NCBI RefSeq assembly: GCF_030864355.1
Contig: NC_083400.1
Location: 449,001-513,000 of the forward strand
DNA: 64,000 bases
From: Cutaneotrichosporon cavernicola
Lineage: Eukaryota; Basidiomycota; Tremellomycetes; Trichosporonales; Trichosporonaceae
Reading direction: 5' to 3'
The notes under the pieces are model-generated. The model had not been told where the DNA came from. It saw only the letters and a program-made list of their open reading frames with translations, and ran no database searches. The translations under genes were made by a program, and so were the position numbers. Of this stretch, positions 1 through 10,368 are shown in pieces. The first letter of the stretch is position 1; the number at the start of each line of letters is the position of its first letter.

Positions 1-3000
1 ACACGTTTGGGTTGCACTATGACCTGCCCCTTGCCCGAGTCCGCGTCTCCAACCTCCTCTACCACGACATTTACGGGTATGTGCAGGACCTGCCTGAGCA
101 TCGAGCGACTCTGGTGGAGCACGTCATCGTGCGTTACCTTTCCCAGTGGCTACCAGACGAGACGGACAACGTCTTGCTGTCCGAGGCGCTCGACGTGCTT
201 GTCAAGGCCGCTGTCGCCGAGACTCAGGAGAAGGACGAGGATCGTCGTCGTGCGCGCGCACTCAAGCGTCAGGTCGAACTGGATGCCAAGGACGCAAGCC
301 CCCTCCCATCCCAGGGACTGGTTGACTCGGTATCGAGTGGGAGTTTCAACGCTATCCGCTCTTTGATCACCAAGCTGGCGATGACGAGCCCGTGTAAGGA
401 GATGATGAGCCATATGGCCTCGCGCGTCTCGGTCGGGACTGTGGCGTCGAGCATTGTGTCGCCCGCATCATCCTCTGTTATCGAAGGCATGACGAAGGAA
501 GGCAGGGGCAGCCGCGAGGGCAGGCCAAGAGAGCCTGGCGGCTTGCGCTCCCTCATGCGCACGCTGTCGCCAAGTGGGGCTGCGGGTCGCACTTCCCCGC
601 CCCAGCAGAACGTCAGCGCAGTCCTAGCACAGAGCGAGGAATACTTTGCTGGCAACTCCGGTCGCTCGCAGCACCTAAAGTGCAAGAGTTTGCTCGCGGT
701 CAAGTCGCTCATCGCCATCTTCACAGGGCTGGCTTTCACCAGTCCTCTGGCGGGGAACCAGTTCTCCATCAGGACGGCGCGTACACCCGCCAGCGTCCGC
801 TGCATTGAGATCTACCGCGACGTCCTGCACCTCCTTTACAGCATCAACGACGGCGCCGGTCGGCTGCCCGCCAAGTGCCCGCGCGGGCGACTAGTGGTCC
901 TCCAATGGGCGATGCGCTTGCGCGCGGATCGCAAGCACCGCATCCTCTTCCGCGCAGACCTGAATCGCTTCGTCATGCCGTTCGCCGAAACACTCTACCG
1001 TACCAAGGAGACCGAGGGGGCCATTCGGGCGCAGCTTGAGGCGGAGGAAGCGAGAAAGCGTGCACGTGCAGAGCGCACCTCTGCGACCCAGCAGGCCCGG
1101 GATGACGATCGCGGGCGGTCGCGCACTCACGAGCTCAGCGCTGGTGGCCGATCTCGCTCACGTTCCAAGGCGGCGGGCGGGCTGCTTCGCGCTCCAGGTC
1201 ATGAGCGACAGGAGAGTTACAACCCACTCTGGGTGTTGCCTGAGTATGTCGACTTCGAGGCGCCGCCTGACAACCACCCTTCCGAGACGCTACTCACATA
1301 CGATCCCAATCACCCGAGTCTGCAGACCAAGGACGCACCGCTCGTAGAGGGCGCGTGGCTCCCCGTGTCCGAGTATGTGCGCGTATTGAACGGTATCCTG
1401 CGGTGGGAGAATGACTGGGAGCTCGTGAGCTATGTGCTGTGCTACCTCCCTCAGCAGCTCGGCAACAAACATTTCTTCCACGGTATACGTGCGACCAGAG
1501 AGATCAAGGGCCTTGTGCGCGTACTATGCGACGGCATTCTCGAGACGGAGACGCGATGGGAGCGGCGGTACAACATTCCGTCGTTCATCCGCCGGCCGCA
1601 CATCAACAACATGGCTTACCAGAGCCTCTCGATTCTCGTGTCGTATCGCAGTGTGCTAGATCGCGGCCAGAGCGAGCGCCTCGTTGCCGCCTTTGTCAAC
1701 GGGCTGGAAGCGAATGCGTTAGTCGCCAAGCCCTGTATCCAGGCTCTCACGATTTGCATCTACGAACTCGAAGGTTATGTCGCGAAAGCACTGCTGCAGA
1801 TCTTGCAGCGCGTGCAGCAGATCCTCTCGATCCCCAACGTCGCCGTGCACATCCTCGAGTTCCTCGTGGCGCTCGGCAACAGCGTCCTCTACCGCAACTT
1901 TACGGACGAGCAGTACCGCCAAGTGTTTGCGGCGGCGATCGGCTACATCGCCGAGCACAATGCGCGCTCCGACACGAGTGACAAGGACTTTGCCGCCAAC
2001 CGCGAGTCCTTCACGCTAAGCCAGCATGTTATCGGCCTCGCTTACCACGCCATCTATCTGTGGTTTCTCAACATCCGGGTGTCGCAACGTCCTCGCCACG
2101 TCTCGTACCTCGTCAAGGGCCTCTTGCACGCGAAGAGTCAGCGCGGCGCCATCGACGAGCGCACAGAGGTCTGCTTTGACTGGCTGGCACGCTACACGTA
2201 CGGCAACGCCGACCCGAAGCCAGCCCAGAGCTTCCTCTCCGAGGCCGTCATGCTCAAGACGAACAACCAGGAGATGGCACCGAAAACTGTATCCTGGATG
2301 CTCGGCGGCGCTATCGTGACGGTCACCTCACATCAGCGGTCTGGCTGGGCGACGATCACAACGACGCGTCCGACTGGCCAGACGAGCGTGGTTGCGAAGC
2401 TAGAAAATGTCCCTCTCCTCCAGCTGGGCGAGGACAATGCTGATCTTGCCACCGTTCCCGCCTTCTTGATGGCCAACCGCCAGCTTCGACGGGACGTTAA
2501 CGACATTCGCTCCACTGTGAAGACGATCGAGGAGGGTGATGAGGGCGAAAGCGAGGACGAGAAGGAGAAGGAGAGGGAAACGGAGAAGAAGGCGAATGAG
2601 GAGGGGACGGACGACGAGGACAAGTACGACACCGCCGCGGCCAAGAAGGACTTTGACCCGACGGCTGTGGACATTGTCACTGTCAAGCCGCCGCCGCCGA
2701 AGGACGAAGCTGCCGCCAGCTTTGTGTGGAGCGGCGCTACGCCGTCCCAGCGCCGCAAGGACGTGACCGTCGACCCGTCATACCTAGCGTTGCAGCTCCT
2801 CTCAAGCTACCCGAACAACGACCTGACCGTTCCGCGCGGCGTCCTCATTCCCTCGACACCGAAGCACGAGCGTGCAGTCAGCGGCATCATCAAAACGAGC
2901 GTAATCAACACATTCAAGATTGCAGTTCTGTATGTCGGACCCGGTCAGACGAACGAAACGGAGATTCTCGGTAACGTCGACGGCTCGCCGCTCTTCCTCG

Positions 3001-3849
3001 ATTTCCTAGCGGGCTTGGGCCGCATCATCCGTCTTAAGGGCCAGGTAGACGTGTTCACGGGTGGCATGGACCGCGAGAACGACACGGACGGCCTATACGC
3101 TTACGCGTGGTGGGATGACCTGGCACAGATGATCTTCCATGCCCCGACGCTCATGCCCAACTTTTCCCATTTCCCCGAGTACACAAACAAGAAGCGGCTG
3201 GTGGGTAACGACTACGTCAAGATCATCTACAACGAGAGCGGTGTCGACTTTGCCTTTGATACGATCAGGACGAGCTTCAACTTTGTCAACATTGTCATCA
3301 GTCCGTATGCGACGCGCGACGCCGCCGACGCCGGCTCCCTCCTCTCGGCATCTACCTCAGCTCCCGCACCACAGGAATACGGCCCGCCGCGCGACGAGTG
3401 GGGCGGCGACAGCGAGGACTTCTTCAAAGTCGTCCTCCAGGTCCGGCCTGGCATCCCCGACTTTTCACCAGTTGGGGAGTACAAGCTCGTATCCCGGCGC
3501 AATTTGCCCATCCTCGTCCGCCAGATCGCGCACCAGGGCAACTCGATGGCCCTGCGCTTCCAGCATGTGCAGGGAGCGGTCGATTCCGAGTCGGCAGAGT
3601 ACATCACTGACTGGCGCACGCGGTGGCGGTCGATGCAGCGACTTCGGAACATGTGAGTTGCGAGCGTGGTGCAGGGATTGAGAGGAGAAAGGACATCGCT
3701 GACCCCAGGCTGCCCAAAGAAGCACCGCCCAAGGACTCACAGGAGGCCGAGGAGCTGCTCCGAGAGTACGTTCTCAGCTGCCGCAGTTGGACCAAGCTGA
3801 CATCAGTTTCTCGCGCAACTTCACGCCTGTGGTGGTCGACGAGACATAG
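1..3849 (+). CDS. TSC2: Tuberin (TSC2) Rheb GTPase-activating protein, 5' partial
   Basis: Tuberin is the catalytic half of the TSC1-TSC2 complex; it stimulates GTP hydrolysis by Rheb and so restrains TORC1. The reading frame is open from the first bases of the window, so the N-terminus lies outside. About 1,200 residues are present: a long helical, HEAT-like N-terminal part, an acidic and lysine-rich linker near codons 840-880, and a C-terminal Rap/Ran-GAP domain around residues 960-1110. The catalytic asparagine thumb lies in RLVGNDYVKIIYNESG, followed by a DFAFDTIRTSFNFVNIVISP stretch typical of tuberin. The uninterrupted frame stops at 3656, but that stop overlaps a perfect GTGAGT donor. 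Splicing 3653-3806 (acceptor CTGACATCAG) gives an in-frame tail FSRNFTPVVVDET ending at 3849, which I prefer. The other possible end is 3656. Confidence 0.9.
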
Positions 3850-4069
3850 AAGAACCCAAAATGTGGAGTAATGCCATAATGCCATGCACAGGAATGCTTG
3901 CATAGTCTACAGTGTGTGTGTTGTCAACGGGAGGTCACCAAGTGCGCTCCATATCTAGTCTGGTTGTCTATCATCCGTCTCTCTCTGCTTCCCTCCCTGC
4001 GTCCCTCCCTCCATCAGCCAACCTGGGCTCTCCACTGCTCCAACCTCACTTCCCTTCACTAAGCACTCC

Positions 4070-5887
4070 TCACGCCGCGGCCGCACGTGCCTCCCGGATC
4101 CGCAGCTCGCGCAGCAGGTCTGCGGCCGAATCGCGTTCTGGGAGGTTTGACGCGGCGACCTTCTCAAAGTACTGCGCTGCAAGCGCCCACTCGCCACCCT
4201 CGCCGCTCTCCCACTCGGCGACGGCCAAATAGCTAGGGGCCAGCGCAGCGAGCGGGGCCTCTTCTCTGATGCCCAGGGCGAGGATCTTCTTATGGCACTC
4301 GACGGCCTTGGCGGGCTCGCCCTCGGTCGTATTAAGCACAGCGAGCTTGGCCAGAATGTCGGGTGTCTGCTTGTGGTCGGCGCCTAACAGAGCGCGCGTG
4401 TGCGCGCTGATAGCGTCGGGGATACGTCCGAGGTGCTCGTACACTGTCGCAAGGGCTGTCCACATCCTGCAGTCGTACGGACGCAGGGTAGTGGCCTGGT
4501 TATAGTACTCGACTGCGTAATGGGCCATGTCGAGCAGCTCGTATGCCTGCCCGAGGCCATACCACGCGCGGTAGTCTTTGGCGTTGACGTCGATCGCCTT
4601 GCGGTACGCTTCGATGGCCGCGTGTGTGTTCTTGAGCTCGACGAATTCGTGTCCCATCAAGGTCCACGCGGGTAGATAGTCGCGGTTGAACATGAGCGCA
4701 CGCTTGAAGTACTGAATTGCGCGCGTGTGGTCCCCGCGCGACGAGTAGTAGTTCCCAATGAGGGTACACACCTCTGGTCGGTTACGGTCGATCTCGGCGT
4801 ACTGGTGCGCCAGCTTGGCCAACTTGGTCTTCTTGTTCACAACATACAGCATGTTGCTGTATATGTCAACCTCCTCCATGCGGAAGGGATCGACCTCCTG
4901 TACGTGGTCGAACTGGATCTCGGCTTGCGAAAAGTCTTCCGTCAGCCCGGCTAAAGCTAAACCCACCCCGCATGTGGTAGTACACCATGCCCTTCTGGGC
5001 GAGGAGGTGCACACTGCCTGGGAACGTCTCGAGGAGGTCGGTGATCATCGTCATCACCAGATCCGTGGCGGTGTGGAGGTCGAGCATGACGTTAATAGCG
5101 AAGAAAGTACGCATCACGCCTGGTGGGAGCCGCTCCTTGATCTCGATAAACTGAGATTAACTCGCGAAAACCATTAAACAGCATACCTTGTCTGCCGAGT
5201 CAATGAGTTGAGCGAGCTGCGTCCAGGCGCTCCAGTTATACGGCCGGCCCTTGACGCTTTCCACGAAACACTCGACGGCTGCCTCGCGCTGTTCCAGCCG
5301 CAAGTGAAGCAATCCTCGCAAATAGAGGAGGTACGGGTCGGTATCGTCCTCGAGTTCGCCCAGCAGCTTGTTGAGCGGCGGGAAGAGGGCGTGCCGTTCC
5401 TGCTTCGTGTCCAGAAAGTGCCCGAGGCTCTCCTGCGCTTTCCTGTCCGCGCTGAGGTATGCAGAATAGGTGCGAAGGAAGCGAGCACGCGGTGATTGGG
5501 CGCCTTCGAGGGTGGCGACGACGCGGTCATGCTCCTTGATGTCGTAGTAGGTCTTGGCGAGCTCGAACCTGTCTTCGTCCAGGACGTCCTCCTCCGTTTC
5601 GATGTGCAGCGACACGTCACTCTCAAAACTCATCTCAGTCATTATCGACTGTCGTCCCCTCGGCAGGCCAGCCTGCTGCGCCGGAGGGGAGAAAGGAAGG
5701 TACGCGCGCATGCGCACCTCTTTTGGCAGCGCGGCCAGCAGCTCGCATGCCCTGTTGTCAGTTGTGAGGGAGGAAGTGTAACTCACCACTTGGACGCGAC
5801 TAGCAGCCCACGGTCCTTGAGCTCCCGAATGGTCGTGCGCAACTCGTGCGCGATCTGCGCCTTCTCATCTAGTGCCAATGGCGCCAT
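4070..5887 (-). CDS. CDC23: Anaphase-promoting complex subunit 8 (CDC23)
   Basis: This is a tetratricopeptide-repeat scaffold subunit of the APC/C ubiquitin ligase, acting in the nucleus at mitotic exit. The start ATG at 5887 opens MAPLALDEKAQIAHELRTTI. Three introns (5752-5786, 5151-5186, 4936-4966) give about 571 residues, normal for the family. The C-terminal half has family-specific TPR text such as EVCTLIGNYYSSRGDHTRAI, AWTLMGHEFVELKNTHAAI and DYRAWYGLGQAYELLDMAHY. The third intron is only 31 nt; its removal restores YYHMRDFSQAEIQFDHVQ, which matches the expected helix-turn-helix spacing. The gene is divergent from PRP4 with 216 nt between start codons and converges with TSC2. Confidence 0.95.
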
Positions 5888-6103
5888 GCTGGATGAATGT
5901 GAATGGTGGGATGGTGATTGTTGTTGTTGTTGACGTTAGTTACGCGATGCCACACGCGGCGGTACCAAAATTCCCCGTCCTCGATTCGCCACCCAACGAG
6001 ACGAGACCCATCCTCCTTGAACTCTTACTCGTCTCATCCAACTCCACTCCATCATCCACAAACCGCCGAGTACAGTAATCTCCCCGAGTGATTGATTCTC
6101 ACC
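5888..6103. promoter_or_regulatory. Divergent promoter, CDC23 and PRP4
   Basis: Only 216 nt separate the two start codons, so both genes must take their core promoters and 5' leaders from this interval. It contains GTT/ATG-rich sequence near 5910-5935 and a pyrimidine-rich leader before the PRP4 ATG (context CACCATGTC). No TATA box is evident. Confidence 0.5.
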
Positions 6104-8365
6104 ATGTCGACAGGAAAGCGTGGCAATTGGCGCGATGCGTATCTCGACCGCGAGCGGGATCGAAGCAGGGACGGGCGCGGACATCGCGACGACCGCGATC
6201 GGTATGCACGCGACTACGACCGACCCCACGACGACCGGCGTGACTGGAGGCATGGCGACAAGCGCCGGCGCGACGATGCTGAGGAGGGCGAGTACGTCTC
6301 TTCACCTTGGAGAGCTGACATAAGGATAACCTCCCCCCGCAGAAGTGCCAGCCCCATCCGTCCTAGTATGCGCGAGAGCACACGCCGTGCTGAAACTACA
6401 TCTCCCCGTCGAGACTTCCGCTCGCCCCGTGCTGATTTTGAGCGCTACCGCGAGCCAGAGAGACACCGCAGCTTCAGTCGTGACCGCGACCGCGACCACG
6501 GCCACCGCGAACCGGAACGGCGTGCGCCGTCACCAAAGAAGGTGAGGTTGGCTGAGCCAAGGCCTGAACCCGAGCCGGAACTGCTTGCAGAGGATGAGGA
6601 AGAGAACCCCGAGAAGAAGCTTGCGGAGAAGCGCCGAAGGCGGGAGGCGATCATGGCCAAGTTCCGGGCAGGCGAGGTTGCCAAGCCACCCCTCAGTGCT
6701 GTCACCAGTGCCGCAGGGTCACCTAACTCTGCCACGCAGCCTCTTCCGTCTGGAATTGAGAGCGTCACGAGCAACGGGATTAACAGCCAGTCGGGTAAGT
6801 CGGCTAGCCTTCGTCCCGTAAAGCTGACGACTGGCGCTACCCCTCTCCTCAAGGCGCTTGGTACACGTTCGGTCACCGGCGCACCGATCAGCGTTTCTGC
6901 GCCTGGCGTCAGCGGAGCAGCCACGCCGCTTGGCTCGGAACCATCCCTCCCCTCCACACCTTTGGGGAAGGACTTTGATCTCGAGAAGCATGGTGAGAAG
7001 CACGGTGCCGAGGCTGGCGAAGGCGTCTCTGCTGCTGAGTATGACGACGCAAGAGATAAGGCGGAGCGCGGTGCGCGCGTCGACCCAGCCAACAAGCCAC
7101 CACCAGCCGAAGACGAGTGGGAGGAGGTCGAGATTGAGGTGGACGACGAGGACGACGACATGGACATGTTCGCGGCTTTTGGTGACGAGGAGCCCGTCAA
7201 GAAGAAGCGCAAGATCAAAGTGCGCCGGCGTAAGGACGGCACAACAATCCAAGCGCCGGCTGTGCAGGCCGCGCTCGAGGTGGTCGACAATGTAGACGAC
7301 ACCGAAGGCTACTACCGCATCACGCCGGGTGAGATCCTTGACGACGGGCGGTACCAGGTCACGGTGACGCTGGGGAAGGGCATGTTCTCGGCGGTCGTCA
7401 AGGCCAAGGTCCTTAAGGCTGTGGGCGGTGAGCGCCCGGCGGACGTCGTCGGCCGCGAGGTTGCGATCAAGCTCATGCGTTCGCAAGAGAGCATGTATGT
7501 CGCTGGGCGAAAGGAGGCGCAGATCCTCAAGCTGCTCAACGACGCCGACCCGGAGGACAAGAAGCACATTGTGCGGATGGAGCGCACGTTCGAGCACAAG
7601 GGCCATTTAGCGATCGTCACCGAGAGCCTGAGCATGAACCTCCGCGACGTCATTAAGCGATTTGGCAAGGACGTGGGTCTCAACATGCGCGCGGTGCGTG
7701 CATACGCGCACCAGATGCTGCTCGCGCTGAGTCTCATGCGCAAATGCTCGATCGTCCATGCCGATATCAAGCCGGACAATGTGCTCGTGAGCGAGAACAA
7801 GGCTGTGCTCAAGGTCTGCGACCTGGGTACGGCCGCCGAGGTCTCAGACGGCGAGATCACGCCCTATTTAGTGTCTCGATTCTACCGTGCTCCAGAGATC
7901 ATCCTCGGCCTTCCTTACGACACCGCCATCGACATCTGGGCGATCGGGTGCACGCTCTTCGAGTTGTACACGGGCAAGATCCTCTTCCCAGGCCGGAGTA
8001 ACAACCACATGCTCCTCCTGCAGCAAGAAACGAAAGGCAAGCTACCCCACCGGATGATCAAGAAGGCCCAGCTCGGCGCGATGCACTTTGACGAGAACAA
8101 CAACTTCCTCTCGGCCGAGACGGACCGCATCACTGGCGCCGACGTTGTCAAGACGGTTGTCATCTCCAAGGCGACGCGTGACCTCCGCTCCCGCCTCATG
8201 CCGAGCTCGAGCGTACAGGCCAAGATGGGCGTCGACGAGCTCAAGCAGCTGCAGCAGTTTGTCGACCTGCTCGACAAATGTCTCATGCTCGACCCGGTAC
8301 GGCGTATTTCGCCACGCGAGGCGCTGCTCCATCCCTTTGTGACGGGTCAGCATGCGCATGCGTGA
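6104..8365 (+). CDS. PRP4: PRP4-type pre-mRNA splicing kinase (PRPF4B)
   Basis: This nuclear dual-specificity-like kinase phosphorylates spliceosomal proteins of the tri-snRNP during B-complex maturation. The N-terminal 300 residues are RS/RD-rich and basic (RDRERDRSRDGRGHRDDRDR-like). An acidic segment (EEVEIEVDDEDDDMDMF) follows, then the kinase domain from about residue 410. Visible motifs are the glycine loop GKGMFSAV, lysine in VAIKLM, HADIKPDN in the catalytic loop, DLG in place of DFG, and the PRP4 signature TPYLVSRFYRAPEII followed by DIWAIGCTLFELYTGKILFPG. The start at 6104 has a good context. An intron at 6292-6342 (51 nt, GTACGT to CCCCCCGCAG) has no stop and a length divisible by three, so an uninterrupted frame hides it; splicing gives about 736 residues. 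Confidence 0.95.
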   Translation: MSTGKRGNWRDAYLDRERDRSRDGRGHRDDRDRYARDYDRPHDDRRDWRHGDKRRRDDAEEGEYVSSPWRADIRITSPRRSASPIRPSMRESTRRAETTSPRRDFRSPRADFERYREPERHRSFSRDRDRDHGHREPERRAPSPKKVRLAEPRPEPEPELLAEDEEENPEKKLAEKRRRREAIMAKFRAGEVAKPPLSAVTSAAGSPNSATQPLPSGIESVTSNGINSQSGKSASLRPVKLTTGATPLLKALGTRSVTGAPISVSAPGVSGAATPLGSEPSLPSTPLGKDFDLEKHGEKHGAEAGEGVSAAEYDDARDKAERGARVDPANKPPPAEDEWEEVEIEVDDEDDDMDMFAAFGDEEPVKKKRKIKVRRRKDGTTIQAPAVQAALEVVDNVDDTEGYYRITPGEILDDGRYQVTVTLGKGMFSAVVKAKVLKAVGGERPADVVGREVAIKLMRSQESMYVAGRKEAQILKLLNDADPEDKKHIVRMERTFEHKGHLAIVTESLSMNLRDVIKRFGKDVGLNMRAVRAYAHQMLLALSLMRKCSIVHADIKPDNVLVSENKAVLKVCDLGTAAEVSDGEITPYLVSRFYRAPEIILGLPYDTAIDIWAIGCTLFELYTGKILFPGRSNNHMLLLQQETKGKLPHRMIKKAQLGAMHFDENNNFLSAETDRITGADVVKTVVISKATRDLRSRLMPSSSVQAKMGVDELKQLQQFVDLLDKCLMLDPVRRISPREALLHPFVTGQHAHA

Positions 8366-8877
8366 GGGGCGCGTCAGCCGCATGCGAACGCGTCCAGGTG
8401 TGTGGGGTGGGTCGAAGAGGAGGCATGACTGTTAGTCATGTGATAGCTTGGAGATGTAAACATTGGTTTAATGGCACGCTCTGTACGATGGAGTTATCGA
8501 CACGTCCCTGTACTAAGAAGAGGATGAGAGTTGACCTCGACCCGTGAGGAACAGCATTGTGCAATAGAAGCCTTCCTACAGGCATTCTAGAGCCTTTAAT
8601 CAGTTCTGCGGCCTATGAACAACAGTTGCTCCTTGCGCGCTCTCACAACCCAAGCTCTACAACTCACAACCACAGAGACAACGCCTCTATAGGCTGAACG
8701 CAACACTCCGCCGCCCACTTCGAGACTTTAGGCAAGGCCAATGCGATGTATAGCTAATGTACAATGGGCGCATATGTACATATTGGTGTCGTCCAGTTGG
8801 GCACGTGTGTACAGGTTGGAGGCGCAGTGAATCTGACGTGAGCGCGGATCCAGCTAATACGTCGTTAGTTGCTGGAC
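8366..8877. other. Gene-free convergent interval
   Basis: These 512 nt lie between the 3' ends of PRP4 and the ChaC-like gene. I see no coding exon, tRNA or repeat; it probably holds the two 3' UTRs. Confidence 0.5.
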
Positions 8878-9525
8878 TCACCAAGCGAGCGCGCTAACTG
8901 CAGACCGAGTAGGCACCGGCACTTCCTTGGCCTCTTGTTCGAGTGCTTCGAGGACCTTGGCCTGTACGACGGGGCTTGCGACGGCCTCCCTAACAGCCTG
9001 AGCGAGGGTGAAGACATGTGGATCCTCGAGCCCCATGTCACGCAAATGCGTAGCGAGGTTGATGACATAATCAGCGTTCCTCCCACTCTCTCCCTCGGCG
9101 CTGGCAATCTGTCGAACCATGCGCGGAAGAGCGTCAGGGCCGAGATAATGCTCGTTATCGGGGGCTGCAATGTAGGTGATACTCTCGATGGCTGGGCCCA
9201 TGTTGTGGAGGGGGTTTGCGCAGACGGACGAGGCGCGGTGGAATGGCACTGAGATGCGGATGTAGCCGCCGCGCTCGCGGTGGTCGAGGTACGCCATGAC
9301 CTCGTCTACGCGGTCGTGAGGGACACGGTACGCAAAGCCCCAGCACACCTCGCCGGGTTCTGGGACGAGTGTCACGACCCGTCCGAGAGATGTGGGAGTT
9401 CCGCGGTGGTCGGGCGATCCTTGCCAGAAGCGACGGGTATGGTTTGCCACGAAGGCGAGGGTGCGCTCGGCGTAGGGGAAGTCAGGGCGCCAGATTATGG
9501 AGCCGTAGCCGAAGATCCAGGTCAT
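8878..9525 (-). CDS. GCG1: ChaC-family gamma-glutamylcyclotransferase (glutathione-specific)
   Basis: Enzymes of this cytosolic family cleave glutathione to 5-oxoproline and Cys-Gly. The protein is 215 residues from the ATG at 9525, the usual ChaC size. It begins MTWIFGYGSIIWRPDFPYAE, with the substrate-binding YGS(I/L)(I/L)W motif at residues 6-12. The putative catalytic glutamate is in YLDHRERGGY. The VCWGFAYRV and ITYIA strands match the cyclotransferase barrel. The frame ends at a TGA at 8878-8880 that again overlaps a GTGAGT donor; an optional 28-nt intron would add about 35 residues, but the unspliced end has the family's normal length. A TATA-like run (TTTTATATCG at 9661-9670, reversed) lies about 135 nt upstream of the ATG. 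Confidence 0.92.
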   Translation of the reverse strand: MTWIFGYGSIIWRPDFPYAERTLAFVANHTRRFWQGSPDHRGTPTSLGRVVTLVPEPGEVCWGFAYRVPHDRVDEVMAYLDHRERGGYIRISVPFHRASSVCANPLHNMGPAIESITYIAAPDNEHYLGPDALPRMVRQIASAEGESGRNADYVINLATHLRDMGLEDPHVFTLAQAVREAVASPVVQAKVLEALEQEAKEVPVPTRSAVSALAW

Positions 9526-10368
9526 TGTGGGGGTTGGGATTGGGGATTGGGTGATGAGGAGGGGTGGGTTAGAGAGGAAGTGTGGGTGGCGAAGGGAGTG
9601 ATGCCAAGTAGAGAGTCGAACAAGCCTAGATGGAGATGGATCTGTGCTGGGGCCGAATGTTTTATATCGACGTGTTGCGTGTCGCGGGTGGCGCAATGGC
9701 GTTACGCTGAACGCGTCGATCACAGCTCACGGGGTCACGAGGTCACGGGACGCGATTGCTGTGAATCCGAATCGGGAGGTTGTTTGTTGTTTTGGGGATG
9801 CGGGAGGAGATGGGAGATGCAAGGATGCGATGCAAGAATGCGAGATGAAGATGTTGAGATGTTCAAATGTAAGAGTCAAAGTTCTCTGAGAGTGAGGGAG
9901 AATCGTTGGGTGGCGAGTCAACGCTGATTAAGATTCAGGGCGGAGAAAGTGCGGCGCTTGGCCAGGTCCGAGGGTCCCGAAGGGTCGGAGGCTCAGAGGC
10001 TCCGAGTCTACGTCCGAGGCCGAGAGGCGATTCCGAAGGTAGTCACTCAGATCCCAAGACTGCCAGGGAGTTGAGAATGTCAACGAGCGAGTGGGTGCTT
10101 TATGTGCTTGTATGTAGGGATTGAGGTACCCAACAAGTCGAGCTGGTAGCGTGCTTGGTCGTCAACTGTGGAGCTCGTTGCGCACTGCAGATGGCGCAAT
10201 CGGCCATCTCTCGTCACCTGTCACCTGCCCCGCCAAACCTGCCCCGCCACATGAACAAGTACACCTTTCTTCAATATACAAACATGCAATCCGTATGTCG
10301 CAATATACTCCCACTCCGGTGCTTATCCTCGTCGTCCGTCTCTCCTTAGATTCATTCCCGCTCAAATG
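9526..10368. other. Gene-free interval with GCG1 promoter
   Basis: The right part of these 843 nt is the 3' flank of TFC3 and the left part the upstream region of the ChaC-like gene. There is purine-rich, GAGATG-repeating sequence near 9800-9870 and short GGTCCGAGG-like direct repeats near 9965-10020. I find no supported exon or RNA gene. Confidence 0.45.
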
